Shown here in pieces: positions 6,350 through 7,271 of a DNA stretch of 7,271 bases (the stretch's first letter is position 1; each line of letters opens with the position of its first letter). The notes under the pieces were generated by a model. It was not told where the DNA came from. It saw nothing but the letters and a program-made list of their open reading frames with translations, and ran no database searches. The translations under genes and the position numbers were made by a program. The stretch covers positions 2,528 to 9,798 of the forward strand of contig JAOAEN010000020.1 of NCBI GenBank assembly GCA_026416775.1, written 5' to 3'. The stretch is from Dehalococcoidales bacterium. GTDB taxonomy: Bacteria > Chloroflexota > Dehalococcoidia > Dehalococcoidales > RBG-16-60-22.

Positions 6350-6610
6350 GTTGCTTTCTTCAACGGTATCAAGCTTATCAATGAGGCGGTTGATGAGCTG
6401 GGTACACTCCTTATCCTTGACCCAGCGGCCGCCATAGAGACGGAGCCCGCGGATTGTATCCTTGAGTTCTTTGGGGGTGCAGTCGGGCTTCTCAAGGAGA
6501 CTGTAGGCGGTCTTCTTGTATCTTGCCTTTGTCCTACGGTCAATGCGGTTGAGGAAAACGATGATGAGGATAAGCCCGATGATGATAAGGACAAAAAGCA
6601 AATAGTCCAT
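6338..6610 (-). CDS. Small single-pass membrane protein, function unknown
   Basis: This 90-residue product is not one I recognise. Residues 4-20 (LLFVLIIIGLILIIVFL) form one membrane helix right at the N-terminus. It is followed by a strongly basic stretch (residues 22-33, NRIDRRTKARYKK region), predicting an outside or periplasmic N-terminus and a cytoplasmic tail. The tail contains TPKELKDTIRGLRLYGGRWVKDKECTQLINRLIDKLD, which looks helical and amphipathic. I judge the gene real because it has a good Shine-Dalgarno (GGAAGGTG, AAGG 7 nt before the ATG at 6610), a plausible promoter (6664-6635), and a protein-like composition with a defined topology. It lies tail-to-tail with rsmG, overlapping it by 6 bp, and head-to-head with pdxS. 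Possible roles include a membrane tether or small accessory subunit, but nothing in the window supports a specific one. Confidence 0.75.
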   Translation of the reverse strand: MDYLLFVLIIIGLILIIVFLNRIDRRTKARYKKTAYSLLEKPDCTPKELKDTIRGLRLYGGRWVKDKECTQLINRLIDKLDTVEESNPEL

Positions 6611-6634
6611 GATGACACCTTCCGGTTATGCTAA

Positions 6635-6664
6635 ATTATTAGCACATTGCGGCTTAAGCGTCAA
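6635..6664 (-). promoter_or_regulatory. Predicted promoter of the small membrane protein gene
   Basis: On the minus strand, TTGACG (6664-6659, 5 of 6) and AATAAT (6640-6635, 5 of 6 though lacking the first T) are 18 bp apart. The start site would be near 6628, about 18 nt before the ATG at 6610. It is back-to-back with the pdxS promoter, the two -35 boxes being 16 bp apart. Confidence 0.45.
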
Positions 6665-6680
6665 CACGGTATGTCTTCTG

Positions 6681-6709
6681 TTGCTAAGGCGGGCACACCG
6701 TAGTAGAAT
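6681..6709 (+). promoter_or_regulatory. Predicted promoter of pdxS
   Basis: TTGCTA (6681-6686, 4 of 6) and TAGAAT (6704-6709, 5 of 6) are separated by 17 bp. The start site would be near 6716, about 29 nt before the pdxS ATG, with the Shine-Dalgarno GAGGAGG (6733-6739) between. Confidence 0.5.
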
Positions 6710-6744
6710 TAATACGAAAGGTAGTCTTGTCCGAGGAGGGGGCT

Positions 6745-7271
6745 ATGGAGACCGGGACGTGGAAAGTGAAGGCGGGGCTTGCCCAGATGCTCAAGGGCGG
6801 GGGGATCATGGATGTGGTCACTCCCGAGCAGGCAAAGATTGCCGAGGCTGCCGGTGCCTGCGCGGTGATGGCGCTGGAGAGGGTGCCTGCGGATATCAGG
6901 GCGGCGGGTGGAGTCGCCCGCATGGCCGACCTTGCCGTGGTTGAAGCCATTATGAAGGCGGTCTCGATCCCGGTCATGGCAAAGTGCCGTATCGGTCATT
7001 TCGTGGAGGCACAGGCACTTGAAGCTATCGGGATTGACTTCATTGATGAGTCCGAAGTGTTGACACCGGCTGATGAAAGCCACCATATCTGGAAGCACGA
7101 TTTCAAGGTGCCCTTCGTTTGCGGTTGCCGCGACCTCGGTGAGGCGCTGCGGCGTATCGGTGAGGGTGCTGCCATGATCCGCACCAAGGGTGAAGCCGGC
7201 ACGGGTAACGTCGTTGAGGCAGTGCGGCACATGCGTGCGGTGATGGATGGCATCCGCAGGTTGGTCAATAC
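6745..7271 (+). CDS. pdxS: Pyridoxal 5'-phosphate synthase lyase subunit PdxS (3' part cut by window edge)
   Basis: PdxS (Pdx1/SNZ) is the TIM-barrel subunit that builds PLP from ribose 5-phosphate, glyceraldehyde 3-phosphate and ammonia supplied by the glutaminase PdxT, the DXP-independent route to vitamin B6. The first 175 codons are present and reach the window edge without a stop, out of roughly 290 in the family. Highly conserved segments are [77 protein letters not shown] and [21 protein letters not shown]. Catalytic residues are in place: Asp23, Lys80 (first lysine, binds ribose 5-phosphate) and Lys148 (second lysine), matching Asp24, Lys81 and Lys149 of B. subtilis. The ATG at 6745 follows the Shine-Dalgarno GAGGAGG by 5 nt. 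pdxT often follows pdxS directly and would lie beyond the window. Confidence 0.97.
   Translation, partial: METGTWKVKAGLAQMLKGGGIMDVVTPEQAKIAEAAGACAVMALERVPADIRAAGGVARMADLAVVEAIMKAVSIPVMAKCRIGHFVEAQALEAIGIDFIDESEVLTPADESHHIWKHDFKVPFVCGCRDLGEALRRIGEGAAMIRTKGEAGTGNVVEAVRHMRAVMDGIRRLVN

Noticed and set aside
5752..6618. 288-codon open frame on the minus strand opposite rsmG
   Set aside because: Its translation is a low-complexity Ser/Arg/Pro-rich string, it has no fitting Shine-Dalgarno, and it covers both rsmG and the small membrane protein gene, which have clear protein signatures. It is a codon-bias shadow.
7060..7065. Perfect TTGACA inside pdxS
   Set aside because: It lies within conserved coding sequence (EVLTP), and no good -10 box lies 16-18 bp downstream.
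1..7271. Novel defence, mobile or biosynthetic system
   Set aside because: All seven genes of the main run, as well as the glycosyltransferase and pdxS, belong to well-known families. No integrase, transposase, CRISPR repeats or phage-like genes are visible.

Overview
The window is an ordinary bacterial housekeeping segment. Its core is a same-strand run of translation and envelope genes, rpsB-tsf-pyrH-frr-uppS-cdsA-rsmG (1391-6343). Accessory or metabolic genes flank it on both sides. DNA is moderately GC-rich, with Shine-Dalgarno sites close to AAGGAGG and sigma70-type promoters. A short 167-residue EF-Ts and TTG starts on both rpsB and tsf suggest a deep-branching bacterium. The gene order and the protein flavour (PdxS, PyrH) make me lean towards Chloroflexota/Dehalococcoidia. 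That placement is inference from memory of the families; no search was run.

Left part (1-1390). A family 2 glycosyltransferase of the polyprenol/dolichyl-phosphate mannosyltransferase type runs leftwards out of the window (minus strand, start at 517). A small SnoaL/NTF2-like protein gene runs rightwards (821-1252). The 300-bp space between them holds two divergent promoters and, between those, a long imperfect inverted repeat (611-672). The SnoaL-like gene ends in a perfect 17-bp tandem duplication that replaces its stop codon without altering the protein.

Centre (1300-6343). A promoter with an extended -10 precedes rpsB. The genes that follow are tightly packed: a 10-nt gap to tsf, 8 nt to pyrH, 5 nt to frr, 46 nt to uppS, 11 nt to cdsA and 37 nt to rsmG, with no terminator seen between them. 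They are probably co-transcribed. They link ribosome assembly and recycling (S2, EF-Ts, RRF, 16S rRNA methylation) to UMP phosphorylation and to lipid carrier and phospholipid precursor synthesis (undecaprenyl-PP, CDP-diacylglycerol). All seven proteins keep their family motifs.

Right part (6338-7271). A 90-residue single-pass membrane protein of unknown function lies on the minus strand. Its stop codon abuts the rsmG stop inside a 12-bp palindrome. Its promoter is back-to-back with that of pdxS, whose first 175 codons run off the right edge and which encodes the PLP synthase subunit.

I found no mobile element, CRISPR array, RNA gene or convincing new multi-gene system. The points worth a second look are small: the stop-codon duplication, the inverted repeat, a possible Shine-Dalgarno-masking leader before rpsB, the palindromic double stop, and the uncharacterised membrane protein.
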